Positions 26,022-34,782 of a DNA stretch of 64,000 nt are shown piece by piece. The position numbers and the translations under genes were made by a program. The notes beneath the pieces were generated by a model that saw only the letters and a list, made by a program, of their open reading frames with translations, was not told where the DNA came from and did not search any database. The DNA is from Burkholderia sp. FERM BP-3421 (lineage in GTDB: Bacteria; Pseudomonadota; Gammaproteobacteria; Burkholderiales; Burkholderiaceae), in NCBI RefSeq assembly GCF_028657905.1, contig NZ_CP117782.1, positions 3,224,001-3,288,000 of the forward strand, read 5' to 3'. The first letter of the stretch is position 1. Each line of letters begins with the position of its first letter.

Positions 26022-26726
26022 TCATTGCGCGTCGCGGCCCGCGATCAGCGGATAGACCACGCCGGCGATCGCCGCGCCGATGATCGGTGCAACCCAGAAC
26101 AACCACAGCTGGCCGAGCGCCTCGGCGCCGACGAACAGCGCCGGGCCGGTCGAGCGCGCCGGGTTCACCGACGTGTTCGTCACGGGGATCGAGATCAGGT
26201 GGATCAGCGTCAGGCACAGCCCGATCGCGATCGGCGCGAAGCCGGCCGGTGCGCGCTTGTCGGTTGCGCCGAGGATCACGAACAGGAAGAAGCCCGTCAG
26301 CACCACTTCGCAGATGAACGCCGCCGCGAGCGAGTAATGGCCGGGCGAACGCGCGTCATAGCCATTCGTCGCGAAGCCGCTGCCGACCACGTCGAAACCG
26401 GGCTTGCCGGTCGCGATCAGGTAAAGCACGAACGCGCCCAGCGTCGCGCCGATCACCTGCGCGACGATGTACGGCACGAGGTCGCGCGCCGGGAAGCGGC
26501 CCGCGACGGTGAGCCCGACGCTGACCGCCGGGTTCAGGTGGCACCCGGAGATATGGCCGATCGCGAATGCCATCGTCAACACCGTCAGGCCGAACGCGAG
26601 CGCCACGCCGACGAAACCGATCCCGAGACCGGGGAAGGCGGCAGCCAGTACGGCGCTGCCGCAGCCACCCAGTACGAGCCAGAAAGTACCGAACAATTCT
26701 GCGGTGAGACGTTGGGATAATTTCAT
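26022..26726 (-). CDS. aqpZ: Aquaporin Z
   Basis: The 234-residue membrane protein has both NPA boxes (HLNPAVSV and SVNPARST) and the water-selective filter residues His and Arg seen in LIHLISIPVTNTSVNPARS. N-terminal ELFGTFWLVLGGCGSAVLAA is the AqpZ signature. It conducts water across the inner membrane. The ATG at 26726 begins MKLSQRLTAELFGT; a short upstream in-frame extension is not conserved. It forms a single-gene unit with its own terminator. Confidence 0.96.
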   Translation of the reverse strand: MKLSQRLTAELFGTFWLVLGGCGSAVLAAAFPGLGIGFVGVALAFGLTVLTMAFAIGHISGCHLNPAVSVGLTVAGRFPARDLVPYIVAQVIGATLGAFVLYLIATGKPGFDVVGSGFATNGYDARSPGHYSLAAAFICEVVLTGFFLFVILGATDKRAPAGFAPIAIGLCLTLIHLISIPVTNTSVNPARSTGPALFVGAEALGQLWLFWVAPIIGAAIAGVVYPLIAGRDAQ

Positions 26727-27030
26727 TGGATTGGATTCCTGATAAAGGACAGACAACACATGGAGCGCGCACCGACCTCGGTCCGCGCCCCCGGAATTGG
26801 TCTGGATTATAGGAAATTACACGGATTCCGAAGGGTCAACGATTGTTAAATTAGGAGTGTTTGATGGTTATTTTTATTAGAATATCGACGCATTGTGAAT
26901 ATATGCGCGGGCGCGCTTAAAAATTTATCAGACAAATTATTAAGCTGGCACGGGTGCAATGCTGATTGCGCAATAGATCCTTTGTGTCTAGGCTGGAATC
27001 GCCGAGCGGATCACGAAACAGGGAGTCGAA
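26727..27030. other. AT-rich divergent promoter region, aqpZ / H-NS
   Basis: The 304 bases are clearly AT-rich against the background. A plausible sigma-70 promoter for the H-NS gene is TTGCGC (26966-26971), 17 bases, TAGGCT (26989-26994). It would give a leader of about 30 bases. Confidence 0.45.
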
Positions 27031-27327
27031 ATGTCTCAATACGCAAAAATCAAGGCGCAGATCGCCGATTTGCAATCCCAGGCCGAAGAAGTGCGCCGGC
27101 AGGAAGTCGAAACCGTGATCGCCGAGTTGCAGGCGAAGATTGCGGAGTATGGGTTGACTGCCCAGGACCTCGGCTTCGCCGAACGGGCCCGGCGCGGCCG
27201 CCCGCCGAAGAAGGGGCCGCTGCCCCCGAAATATCGGGATCCCAAATCCGGCAGTACCTGGAGTGGCCGAGGCAAGCCGCCCAATTGGATCGTCGGCAAA
27301 AACCGCGAGCGCTTTTTGATTGAATAA
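27031..27327 (+). CDS. H-NS family nucleoid protein, copy 1
   Basis: The 98-residue protein has an N-terminal coiled coil (residues 3-45: KIKAQIADLQSQAEEVRRQEVETVI). An AT-hook-like RGRPPKK follows at 54-60, then the H-NS C-terminal DNA-binding motif YRDPKSGSTWSGRGKPPNWI. It would bind AT-rich DNA and silence transcription, as Burkholderia H-NS-type (BpH3-like) proteins do. It is preceded by an AT-rich promoter, possibly autoregulated, and followed by a very strong terminator. A second paralogue is at 60650-60943. Confidence 0.92.
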   Translation: MSQYAKIKAQIADLQSQAEEVRRQEVETVIAELQAKIAEYGLTAQDLGFAERARRGRPPKKGPLPPKYRDPKSGSTWSGRGKPPNWIVGKNRERFLIE

Positions 27328-27345
27328 GCGTGCAGCGCTCAGCCA

Positions 27346-27378
27346 GATAAAAGCCGCATCCTGGATGCGGCTTTTATC
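27346..27378. terminator. Bidirectional terminator, perfect 15-bp inverted repeat
   Basis: GATAAAAGCCGCATC, CTG, then its exact complement form a 33-base hairpin with A-runs on one side and T-runs on the other. It serves the H-NS gene (plus) and the glycosyltransferase gene (minus). Confidence 0.95.
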
Positions 27379-27420
27379 ATTTTTCGAACTGTAATTCTGT
27401 ATTGTTGCCGGGAATGGCGA

Positions 27421-28485
27421 CTAGCCGGCGGCACTCTGTCGCCACTGCGATTGTTTCGTCGTATCACAGAGTGTTTCGTATACGTCCAGATAGTGTCGAG
27501 CCATCGCCTTGGCGCTGAAACGCTGTTCGAAGCGCGCACGAATCTCGGTGCGCGACAGTGTATCGATCCGATGCAACGCCCCGATCGCACCGTGCATGTC
27601 CTCGACGATGAAACCCGTCACGCCGTCCTCGATCACTTCGGGCACGGAGCCGCGATTGAACGCGACCACCGGCGTGCCGCACGCCATCGCCTCGATCATC
27701 ACGAGGCCGAACGGCTCCGGCCAGTCGATCGGGAACAGCAGCGCCTTGGCGCCCGACAGGAACGCGGGCTTCTGCGCCTCGTTGATCTCGCCGATGAATT
27801 CGACATCCGCGTCGGCGAGCAGCGGCTCGATCTCGGTGCGGAAGTATTCCTCGTCGACCTTGTCGATCTTCGCGGCGATCTTGAGCGGCATGCCGCTGCG
27901 GGCGGCAATCCGGATCGCCGTATCGACGCGCTTTTCCGGGCAGATACGGCCCAGGAACGCGAGATAGCCGGGGGCCTGCTCCGAGCAGGGCGTCAGGAGC
28001 CCGTCCGGTAGCCCGTGATAGACGGTGCCGGCCCATGCGGCCTGCGGCAGCGGCTTGCGCTGGTTGTCGGAGATCGACACGACGGGCGCGTGCGGGAACG
28101 CGTTGAACATCGGCTGCAGTTCCGGCAGGTCGAGGCGGCCGTGCAGCGTCGTGACATAGGGCGTGTCGAGACGCGACATCAACGGGAACGGCAGATAGTC
28201 GAGATGGAAATGCAGGATGTCGAAGTCGTGCGCCGAACGCGCCACGCGTTCGAGCAGCCGCATATGGGGTGCGATCGGATCGCGGATCGAAGCGTCGAGG
28301 CGCAGCGCGCGCGGCCAGGCGGCCTCGAGGCGCGCTGAGGTGACGGAATCGCCGCTCGCGAACAGCGTCACGTCATGGCCGAGCTCGACGAGCGCCTCGG
28401 TCAGGTAGGACACGACCCGCTCGGTGCCGCCGTAGAGCTTCGGCGGAACGGCTTCGTAGAGCGGGGCGATTTGAGCGATGCGCAT
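27421..28485 (-). CDS. GT4-type glycosyltransferase
   Basis: The 354-residue protein starts MRIAQIAPLYEAVPPKLYGGTERVVSYL, the N-terminal motif of GT4 retaining transferases. The C-terminal Rossmann domain has FLGRICPEKRVDTAIRIA and the EX7E-type motif EPFGLVMIEAMACGTPVVAFNRGSVPEVI. It transfers a sugar from an NDP-sugar to an unknown acceptor. It stands alone between the H-NS gene and flhDC, so context gives no acceptor. The ATG at 28485 is the conserved one. Confidence 0.88.
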   Translation of the reverse strand: MRIAQIAPLYEAVPPKLYGGTERVVSYLTEALVELGHDVTLFASGDSVTSARLEAAWPRALRLDASIRDPIAPHMRLLERVARSAHDFDILHFHLDYLPFPLMSRLDTPYVTTLHGRLDLPELQPMFNAFPHAPVVSISDNQRKPLPQAAWAGTVYHGLPDGLLTPCSEQAPGYLAFLGRICPEKRVDTAIRIAARSGMPLKIAAKIDKVDEEYFRTEIEPLLADADVEFIGEINEAQKPAFLSGAKALLFPIDWPEPFGLVMIEAMACGTPVVAFNRGSVPEVIEDGVTGFIVEDMHGAIGALHRIDTLSRTEIRARFEQRFSAKAMARHYLDVYETLCDTTKQSQWRQSAAG

Positions 28486-28742
28486 GGGCGGTCTCCGGTG
28501 CGGACAGGCGGCGCTTGCCAGGGGGTCGCGAGGCGCGGCGCCCTCGGGCGTCACGCGGTGACAAGCGAAAAAAATGGAAGCCGGCACGGGGCCGGATACC
28601 GAGGTTCGCCGTTCATTATCTGGATCGCTCGCGCGGCATCGAGTGATTTTTCAAAGACTTAAGCCTTGTTACAGGATGAAATACGCCGTAGGCCGTGAAA
28701 ATGAGCGACTCCACCCAAAATGCGAGACATCCAAAGGGATTG

Positions 28743-28770
28743 TTGCGGGCGCATGAAAACGCTCTATAAT
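28743..28770 (+). promoter_or_regulatory. Sigma-70 promoter candidate P1 of flhDC
   Basis: TTGCGG (28743-28748), 16 bases and a perfect TATAAT (28765-28770). The transcript would carry a leader of about 270 bases containing the hairpin at about 28790-28823. Confidence 0.6.
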
Positions 28771-28940
28771 TTCCCCGTAATGCTTTTTTAAAGCCCGCCT
28801 CCCGCCTTGTCTGGCGGGGCTTTCCGAGAAATCGCCGCACGTCTACCTGTCAACTCTGACTGTCAGAAAAATTCCTACATGGTTTACAGAGAAATCCTGC
28901 CCGGATGCGTTCTCTTTGCTGATACCCGCTTGAAAACCGA

Positions 28941-28968
28941 TTGGCCAAAATGGCAGTAAGACTATAAA
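28941..28968 (+). promoter_or_regulatory. Sigma-70 promoter candidate P2 of flhDC
   Basis: TTGGCC (28941-28946), 16 bases and TATAAA (28963-28968), about 75 bases before the flhD start codon. Confidence 0.5.
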
Positions 28969-29049
28969 CGTGCCGTTCGTCTCTCACTGAGAGGTGCCCA
29001 GGCAAACGTTTTCATAAGTACGTACGGCCAAGATTTCTACGGGGGAATC

Positions 29050-29370
29050 ATGAGCGCTACCAGCGAAATGCTCACTGAGATCAAAGAAGTAAACCTGTCT
29101 TATCTGTTGCTCGCGCAGCGTCTGCTGCGTGAGGACAAAGCCATGGGCATGTTTCGGATGGGGGTCTCGGAAGAACTGGCGAATGTGCTTGCCAATCTCT
29201 CGCTGGCCCAGACCGTGAAGCTCGCCGCATCGAATCAGATGCTCTGCCGTTTTCGTTTCGACGATCACGCGCTCCTCTCGTCGCTGGCCGACAAAGGCCG
29301 CAGCGACACCGTCACGCAAGCCCACTCCGCCATCCTGATGGCCGGTCAACCGGTCGAAGGCATCCGCTGA
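29050..29370 (+). CDS. flhD: Flagellar transcriptional activator FlhD
   Basis: The 106-residue protein matches FlhD over its length: MSATSEMLTEIKEVNLSYLLLAQRLLREDKAMGMFRMG. FlhD pairs with FlhC as the FlhD4C2 complex that switches on the class II flagellar operons. An upstream region with two promoter candidates and a long leader precedes it, and flhC follows 88 bases later. Confidence 0.95.
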   Translation: MSATSEMLTEIKEVNLSYLLLAQRLLREDKAMGMFRMGVSEELANVLANLSLAQTVKLAASNQMLCRFRFDDHALLSSLADKGRSDTVTQAHSAILMAGQPVEGIR

Positions 29371-29458
29371 TCCCGCGTCGTCGGAGGTACCGGCGCGGGG
29401 GCGCCGGCGACGGCGCGCGGTTGCGCGGGGAACTCACAGAACAAGCAGGTGAACAACA

Positions 29459-30010
29459 ATGGCGACCAAAAGCGTGGTTGTCGAGGTCCGGGAAATCACC
29501 CTGGCCATCGAATTGATCGAATTGGGTGCGCGACTGCAGTTGCTCGAAGCCGAGACCAGCCTGTCGCGTGACCGCCTGATCAAGCTGTACAAGGAACTGA
29601 AGGGCGTCTCGCCGCCGAAGGGCATGCTGCCGTTCTCGACCGACTGGTTCATGACCTGGCAGCCGAACATCCATTCGTCCCTGTTCTACAACATCTACCG
29701 GTTCATGCAGTCGCACGGCGGCTGCGATCCGATCCAGTCGATCGTGAAGAGCTACCGGCTGTACCTCGAGCACGTGAACCTGTCCGCGGACGAACCCGCG
29801 CTCAGCCTCACGCGCGCGTGGACGCTGGTGCGCTTCTTCGACTCGGGGATGCTGCAGATGACCCCGTGCACCCGTTGCGGCGGGCATTTTGTCGCGCATG
29901 CGCACGACCCGCAGCACGGCTTCGTCTGCGGCCTGTGCCAGCCGCCGTCGCGCGCGGGCAAGACCCGCAAGGCCGCGGCCAGGGCCGAACTGGCCGCGCT
30001 GGCGGTCTGA
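29459..30010 (+). CDS. flhC: Flagellar transcriptional activator FlhC
   Basis: The 183-residue protein is FlhC. It has VEVREITLAIELIELGARLQLLEAETSLSRDRLIKLYKE at the start and the four-cysteine zinc site CTRCGGHF...CGLCQPP near the end. It provides most of the DNA contacts in the FlhDC complex. The start follows flhD in the same transcript. A GC hairpin without T-run lies after the stop, before the motA promoter. Confidence 0.95.
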   Translation: MATKSVVVEVREITLAIELIELGARLQLLEAETSLSRDRLIKLYKELKGVSPPKGMLPFSTDWFMTWQPNIHSSLFYNIYRFMQSHGGCDPIQSIVKSYRLYLEHVNLSADEPALSLTRAWTLVRFFDSGMLQMTPCTRCGGHFVAHAHDPQHGFVCGLCQPPSRAGKTRKAAARAELAALAV

Positions 30011-30132
30011 CGGGCGCGCCCTCGCGGGGGCGCGCTCTGGCGCGGCGCGCCCCGCCCGACGGGTTGCCGCGAAGGGGTCCAATCCTCCGCGGATTGATGG
30101 TTTACACCGGCCCCGGCGCCTCGCGCAGGCGC

Positions 30133-30159
30133 CAAAGTTTTTGTCCCGACTGCCGTAAA
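30133..30159 (+). promoter_or_regulatory. Sigma-28 (FliA) promoter of motA
   Basis: CAAAGTTT (30133-30140), 11 bases and GCCGTAAA (30152-30159) match the FliA consensus TAAAGTTT-N11-GCCGATAA in 13 of 16 positions with exact spacing. It is the best sigma-28 site in the window and would make the motor and chemotaxis genes class III. Confidence 0.85.
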
Positions 30160-30205
30160 CCACTTAACGGCGGCCTCCCCGCCGCTTACTCGTGAGGGAC
30201 AGGCA

Positions 30206-31066
30206 GTGCTGATTTTCGTGGGAACTCTCGTGACGCTGTTGTCCGTGTTCGGTGGCTATGCGCTGGCCGGCGGACATCTGGGCGCGTTGCTGCAGCCCGT
30301 CGAGATCTTGATGATCTGCGGCGCTGGTCTGGGCGCGTTCATCATCGGCAATGGTTTCAAGACCATCAAGGCGACCCTGCGCCTGCTGCCCACACTGTTC
30401 AAGGGCTCGAAGTACAACAAGGACGTCTACATGGAGCTGATGGCGCTCCTGTACGTGCTGCTCGCGAAGGCGCGCAAGGAAGGCACGCTGACGCTCGAAG
30501 CGGACATCGACGATCCCGAGAAGAGCCCGATCTTCACCCAATATCCGAAAATCCTCGCCGACAAGCACATCGTCGAATTCCTGACCGACTACCTGCGGCT
30601 GATGGTGGGCGGCAACATGAATGCGTTCGAGATCGAGAGCCTGATGGACGAGGAGATCGAAACCCATCACGCCGAGGGCGAAGGCCCCGCGCACGCGCTG
30701 ATGCGCGTCGGCGACGCGATGCCGGCCTTCGGGATCGTCGCCGCGGTGATGGGCGTGGTCCACACCATGGCCTCGGCCGACAAGCCGCCCGCGGTGCTCG
30801 GCGCGATGATCGCGCAGGCGCTGGTCGGCACCTTCCTCGGCATCCTGCTCGCGTATGGCCTGTTCGGCCCGCTCGCGAGCCTGGCCGAGCAGCGCGTCGC
30901 CGAATCGACCAAGATGTTCCAGTGCATCAAGGTCACGATCCTCGCGAGCCTGAACGGCTACGCGCCCGCCATCGCGGTCGAATTCGGCCGCAAGGTGCTC
31001 TACTCGACCGAGCGTCCGTCGTTCGCGGAACTCGAAGAGCATGTGCGCCGCGTGAAGGCGAAGTGA
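30206..31066 (+). CDS. motA: Flagellar motor stator protein MotA
   Basis: The 286-residue inner-membrane protein has four predicted helices (for example LIFVGTLVTLLSVFGGYALAGG, and the AFGIVAAVMGVVHTM and LVGTFLGILLAYGLFGPLA segments) and the charged cytoplasmic loop that contacts FliG. With MotB it forms the proton channel that drives rotation. It starts with GTG at 30206 after GAGGGACAGGCA. motB follows 16 bases later. Confidence 0.96.
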   Translation: MLIFVGTLVTLLSVFGGYALAGGHLGALLQPVEILMICGAGLGAFIIGNGFKTIKATLRLLPTLFKGSKYNKDVYMELMALLYVLLAKARKEGTLTLEADIDDPEKSPIFTQYPKILADKHIVEFLTDYLRLMVGGNMNAFEIESLMDEEIETHHAEGEGPAHALMRVGDAMPAFGIVAAVMGVVHTMASADKPPAVLGAMIAQALVGTFLGILLAYGLFGPLASLAEQRVAESTKMFQCIKVTILASLNGYAPAIAVEFGRKVLYSTERPSFAELEEHVRRVKAK

Positions 31067-31082
31067 GCGCGGAGCCCGGGGC

Positions 31083-32120
31083 ATGAGCAAAGGAAAAGAT
31101 CGCGCAATCATCGTCAAGCGGGTGGCGCCCCAGAAGAAGGGGCACCACGGCGGTGCATGGAAACTCGCCTACGCGGACTTCATGACCGCGATGATGGCCT
31201 TCTTCCTGCTGATGTGGCTGCTCAGTTCGGTCACGCCGGTGCAACTGAAGGGGATCGCCGAATACTTCAACACGCCGCTGAAGGCCGCGCTGCTGGGCAG
31301 CGGCGACCGCAGCGCCGACGAGTCGAGCATCATCAAGGGCGGCGGCCGCGACATCTCGAGCATCGACGCCGGCGTGACGCGCCGCACCGACGGCTCGACC
31401 AGCCTGGCCGACCGGGTCGCGAAGCAGAACGACGACGACGCGCTCGCGCAGGCGCAGGGCGCACTCGAGCGCCGCGAGCAGGTGCGCCTGCATGATCTGC
31501 AGGTGAAGCTGATGGCGGCGATCGAGGCGAACCCGACGCTGCGCCAGTTCAAGCAGCAGATCCGCATCGACTCGACGCTGATGGGCCTGCGCATCGAGAT
31601 CGTCGACAGCCAGAAGCGGCCGATGTTCGCGATGTCGAGCGACAACGTCGAGCCGTACATGCGCGACATCCTGCGCGAGATCGGCAAGACGCTCAACGAC
31701 GTGCCGAACCGCATCATCGTGCAGGGCCATACCGACGCCGTGCCCTACGCGGGCGGCGAGAAGGGCTACAGCAACTGGGAATTGTCGGCGGACCGCGCGA
31801 ACGCGTCGCGCCGCGAGCTGGTGTCGGGCGGCATGGACGAGGCGAAGGTGTTGCGCGTGCTCGGCCTCGCCTCGACGCAGAACCTGAACAAGGACGATCC
31901 GCTCGATCCGGAAAACCGCCGGATCAGCATCATCGTGCTCAATCGCAAATCCGAACTGGCGCTGATGCGCGACGATGCGACCACGACGACGCTGTCGTCC
32001 GACGCCGCCGGCTCGAAGCAGCTCGCCGAGCAGCTCGCGCCGGCCCCGGTCGTGGCGCCGCCCGCGCCGGCCGTCGCGCCGAAGCTGGCCGCGCCGATGC
32101 CGGCCGCGCCGAAACCCTGA
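31083..32120 (+). CDS. motB: Flagellar motor stator protein MotB
   Basis: The 345-residue protein has one N-terminal membrane helix with the proton-binding Asp32 (AYADFMTAMMAFFLLMWLLSS). An OmpA-like peptidoglycan-binding domain follows (IIVQGHTDAVPYAGGEKGYSNWELSADRANASRREL). It ends in an Ala/Pro-rich tail. It anchors the stator to the cell wall. It is co-transcribed with motA. Confidence 0.96.
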   Translation: MSKGKDRAIIVKRVAPQKKGHHGGAWKLAYADFMTAMMAFFLLMWLLSSVTPVQLKGIAEYFNTPLKAALLGSGDRSADESSIIKGGGRDISSIDAGVTRRTDGSTSLADRVAKQNDDDALAQAQGALERREQVRLHDLQVKLMAAIEANPTLRQFKQQIRIDSTLMGLRIEIVDSQKRPMFAMSSDNVEPYMRDILREIGKTLNDVPNRIIVQGHTDAVPYAGGEKGYSNWELSADRANASRRELVSGGMDEAKVLRVLGLASTQNLNKDDPLDPENRRISIIVLNRKSELALMRDDATTTTLSSDAAGSKQLAEQLAPAPVVAPPAPAVAPKLAAPMPAAPKP

Positions 32121-32136
32121 CGCCTACGAGACCACC

Positions 32137-32511
32137 ATGATCCGAACCATCCTCGCCATCGACGATTCCGCCACCATGCGCGCGCTGCTGCAGGCGACGC
32201 TGACCGAAGCCGGCTACGACGTGACGGTCGCGTCGGACGGCGAAGTCGGCCTCGAAATCGCGTCGGTCGCGGCTTTCGACCTGGTGGTCACCGATCACCA
32301 CATGCCGAGGAAGAACGGCCTGGAAGTGATCGCCGCGCTGCGCGAGAAGGAACACTACGCTTCGATCCCGATCCTGGTGCTGACGACCGAAGACGGCGAT
32401 GCATTCAAGGCCGCCGCGCGCGAGTCGGGAGCGACCGGCTGGATCCAGAAGCCGCTCGACCCGGAGACGCTGCTCGACCTCGTCGCGGCGCTCGCGCCGA
32501 GCCATCCGTGA
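32137..32511 (+). CDS. CheY-like single-domain response regulator (first copy)
   Basis: The 124-residue receiver domain starts MIRTILAIDDSATMRALLQ. Asp9/Asp10 and Asp53 (VVTDHHMPRKNG) form the acidic pocket and phospho-acceptor, with Thr and Lys in VLTTEDGD and IQKPLD. It has no output domain. It lies between motB and cheA, the usual place of cheY1 in Burkholderia. It may tune signalling or act as a phosphate sink beside the main CheY at 40092. Confidence 0.9.
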   Translation: MIRTILAIDDSATMRALLQATLTEAGYDVTVASDGEVGLEIASVAAFDLVVTDHHMPRKNGLEVIAALREKEHYASIPILVLTTEDGDAFKAAARESGATGWIQKPLDPETLLDLVAALAPSHP

Positions 32512-32544
32512 CATGAACTTGTTGTTTTAAGGCGGTGAACCGGC

Positions 32545-34752
32545 ATGACTCTCGATATTACTCAGTTCTACCAGACGTTCTTCGACGAAGCCGACGAGCT
32601 GCTGGCGCAGATGGAGCAGCTGCTGCTCAATCTGGACGTCGAGTCGCCCGATCCCGAGGATCTGGCTGCGATCTTCCGCGCGGCGCACTCGATCAAGGGC
32701 GGCGCGGCGACGTTCGGTTTTTCCGCGCTGACGGACACCACCCACATCCTCGAATCGCTGCTCGACCGCGCGCGCAACCACGAGCTGACGCTGACCAAGG
32801 ACATGGTCGACGCGTTCCTTGAAACCAAGGACGTGCTGTCGGACCAGCTCGCCGACTACCGCGCGAGCGCCGAGCCCGACGCGGCCGCGGCCGCGACGAT
32901 CTGCGCGAAGCTCGAAAAGCTGAAGGCCGCGAGCAGCGGCGCAGCGGCGCCCGCGCCCGCCGCGGCCGCGCCGCAGCCGGTGCCCACGCCGACGCCCGCC
33001 CCGCTGGCGGCGCCGGCGCCGGCCGCCGCCGACGGCACCCCGGAACACGTGGTCGAGCAGGCCTACGAGGCCGCGCAAGGCGCGTCCGACGCCGCGCCGG
33101 CAGGCGACGGCCCGCATCTGCAGATCACGTTGAGCGGCGTCGACGACAAGGATCAGGCGCTGCTGGCCGAGGAGCTGGGCAATCTCGGCCACGTGGTCGG
33201 CCGCGCGAAGAGCGGCCAGGACCTGACGCTGTGGCTCGACTCCGACGTGCCGTCGGACGACATCGTCGCCGTGTGCTGCTTCGTGATCGACGAAAGCCAG
33301 ATCCGCATCGGCCGCGGCACCGCGCCGGCCGCGCAGCCGGCGGCCGAGGCCGCGAGCGCGCCCGCGCCCGTCGAGGCGGCGTCGGCGCCCGTCGCCGCGC
33401 CGGTCGCCGAACCCGTCGCCGCACCGGTCGCGGCCGCGCCGGCGTCGGAACCCGTGCCCGCCGCGCAGCCGGCGGCCGCCAAGGCCGCGCCGGCCGCGCC
33501 GCACGCGGACGATCGCAAGCACCGCCCGGCCGCCGCCGCCGCGAATGCGGAAGGCAGCTCGATCCGGGTCGGCGTCGAGAAGGTCGACCAGCTGATCAAC
33601 CTCGTCGGCGAACTGGTGATCACCCAGGCGATGCTCGCCGAGACCACCAGCACCTTCGATCCGGCGCTGCACGACCGCCTCTACAACGGCATGGCGCAGC
33701 TCGAGCGCAACGCGCGCGACCTGCAGGAAGCGGTGATGTCGATCCGCATGATGCCGATGGACTACGTGTTCAGCCGCTTCCCGCGCCTCGTGCGCGACCT
33801 GGCGGGCAAGCTCGGCAAGGAAGTCGAGCTGGTCACGTTCGGCCAGGCCACCGAGCTGGACAAGAGCCTGATCGAACGCATCATCGATCCGCTCACCCAC
33901 CTCGTGCGCAACAGCCTCGACCACGGCATCGAGACCGTCGACAAGCGCCGCGCCGCGGGCAAGGACGCGGTCGGCCAGCTGGTGCTGTCGGCCGCGCATC
34001 ACGGCGGCAACATCGTGATCGAGGTCAGCGACGACGGCGCGGGCCTGAACCGCGACCGGATCCTCGCGAAGGCCGCCAAGCAGGGGATGCAGATCCCCGA
34101 CAACATCAGCGACGAGGAAGTCTGGAACCTGATCTTCGCACCGGGCTTCTCGACCGCCGAGGTGGTGACCGACGTGTCGGGCCGCGGCGTCGGGATGGAC
34201 GTGGTGAAGCGGAACATCCAGTCGATGGGCGGCCACGTCGAGATCGCCTCGTACGAGGGCAAGGGCACCACGACGCGGATCGTGCTGCCGCTCACGCTCG
34301 CGATCCTCGACGGGATGTCGGTGAAGGTCGGCGGCGAGATCTTCATCCTGCCGCTCAACTTCGTGATGGAGTCGCTGCAACCGGCCGCCGACGACATCTA
34401 CACGGTCGGCAACGGCGAGCGCGTGGTGCGGGTGCGCGGCGAATACCTGCCGCTCGTCGCGCTGCACGAAGTGTTCTCGGTCGAGGAGGCGCGCACCGAC
34501 CCGACCCAGGGCATCGTCACGATCATGCAGACCGAGGGCCGCCGCTTCGCGATGCTGATCGACGAGCTGGTGGGCCAGCAGCAGGTGGTCGTGAAGAACC
34601 TCGAAACGAACTACCGCAAGGTGCATGGCATTTCCGCGGCGACCATCCTCGGCGACGGCAGCGTCGCGCTGATCGTCGACGTCGCCGCGCTCAATCGCGA
34701 AACCCGCTCGACGCACGGCGCGCACGCCGGCGGCGCGCTGGCCGTTTCCTAA
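32545..34752 (+). CDS. cheA: Chemotaxis sensor kinase CheA
   Basis: The 735-residue kinase has the phosphotransfer domain with His48 in FRAAHSIKGGAATFGF. A CheY/CheB-binding segment lies around residues 190-250, a dimerisation helix pair at about 330-390, and the ATPase domain follows with THLVRNSLDHGIE (N box), VSDDGAGLN (G1) and GRGVGMDVVK (G2). The C-terminal part is a CheW-like regulatory domain. Two long Ala/Pro/Val linkers, about residues 130-175 and 255-335, are unusually low in complexity. It phosphorylates CheY and CheB under receptor control. Confidence 0.96.
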   Translation: MTLDITQFYQTFFDEADELLAQMEQLLLNLDVESPDPEDLAAIFRAAHSIKGGAATFGFSALTDTTHILESLLDRARNHELTLTKDMVDAFLETKDVLSDQLADYRASAEPDAAAAATICAKLEKLKAASSGAAAPAPAAAAPQPVPTPTPAPLAAPAPAAADGTPEHVVEQAYEAAQGASDAAPAGDGPHLQITLSGVDDKDQALLAEELGNLGHVVGRAKSGQDLTLWLDSDVPSDDIVAVCCFVIDESQIRIGRGTAPAAQPAAEAASAPAPVEAASAPVAAPVAEPVAAPVAAAPASEPVPAAQPAAAKAAPAAPHADDRKHRPAAAAANAEGSSIRVGVEKVDQLINLVGELVITQAMLAETTSTFDPALHDRLYNGMAQLERNARDLQEAVMSIRMMPMDYVFSRFPRLVRDLAGKLGKEVELVTFGQATELDKSLIERIIDPLTHLVRNSLDHGIETVDKRRAAGKDAVGQLVLSAAHHGGNIVIEVSDDGAGLNRDRILAKAAKQGMQIPDNISDEEVWNLIFAPGFSTAEVVTDVSGRGVGMDVVKRNIQSMGGHVEIASYEGKGTTTRIVLPLTLAILDGMSVKVGGEIFILPLNFVMESLQPAADDIYTVGNGERVVRVRGEYLPLVALHEVFSVEEARTDPTQGIVTIMQTEGRRFAMLIDELVGQQQVVVKNLETNYRKVHGISAATILGDGSVALIVDVAALNRETRSTHGAHAGGALAVS

Positions 34753-34782
34753 CTCTCGCATTCAACCGACCAGGGGGCCAAC

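Larger units (their letters stand above)
28486..29049. other. Control region upstream of flhDC
   Basis: The 564 bases have no recognisable gene. They hold two promoter candidates and a GC hairpin in the predicted leader (CCCGCC, six bases, GGCGGG at 28800-28817, then GCTTT). The long leader suggests several layers of control over the flagellar master regulator. Confidence 0.5.
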
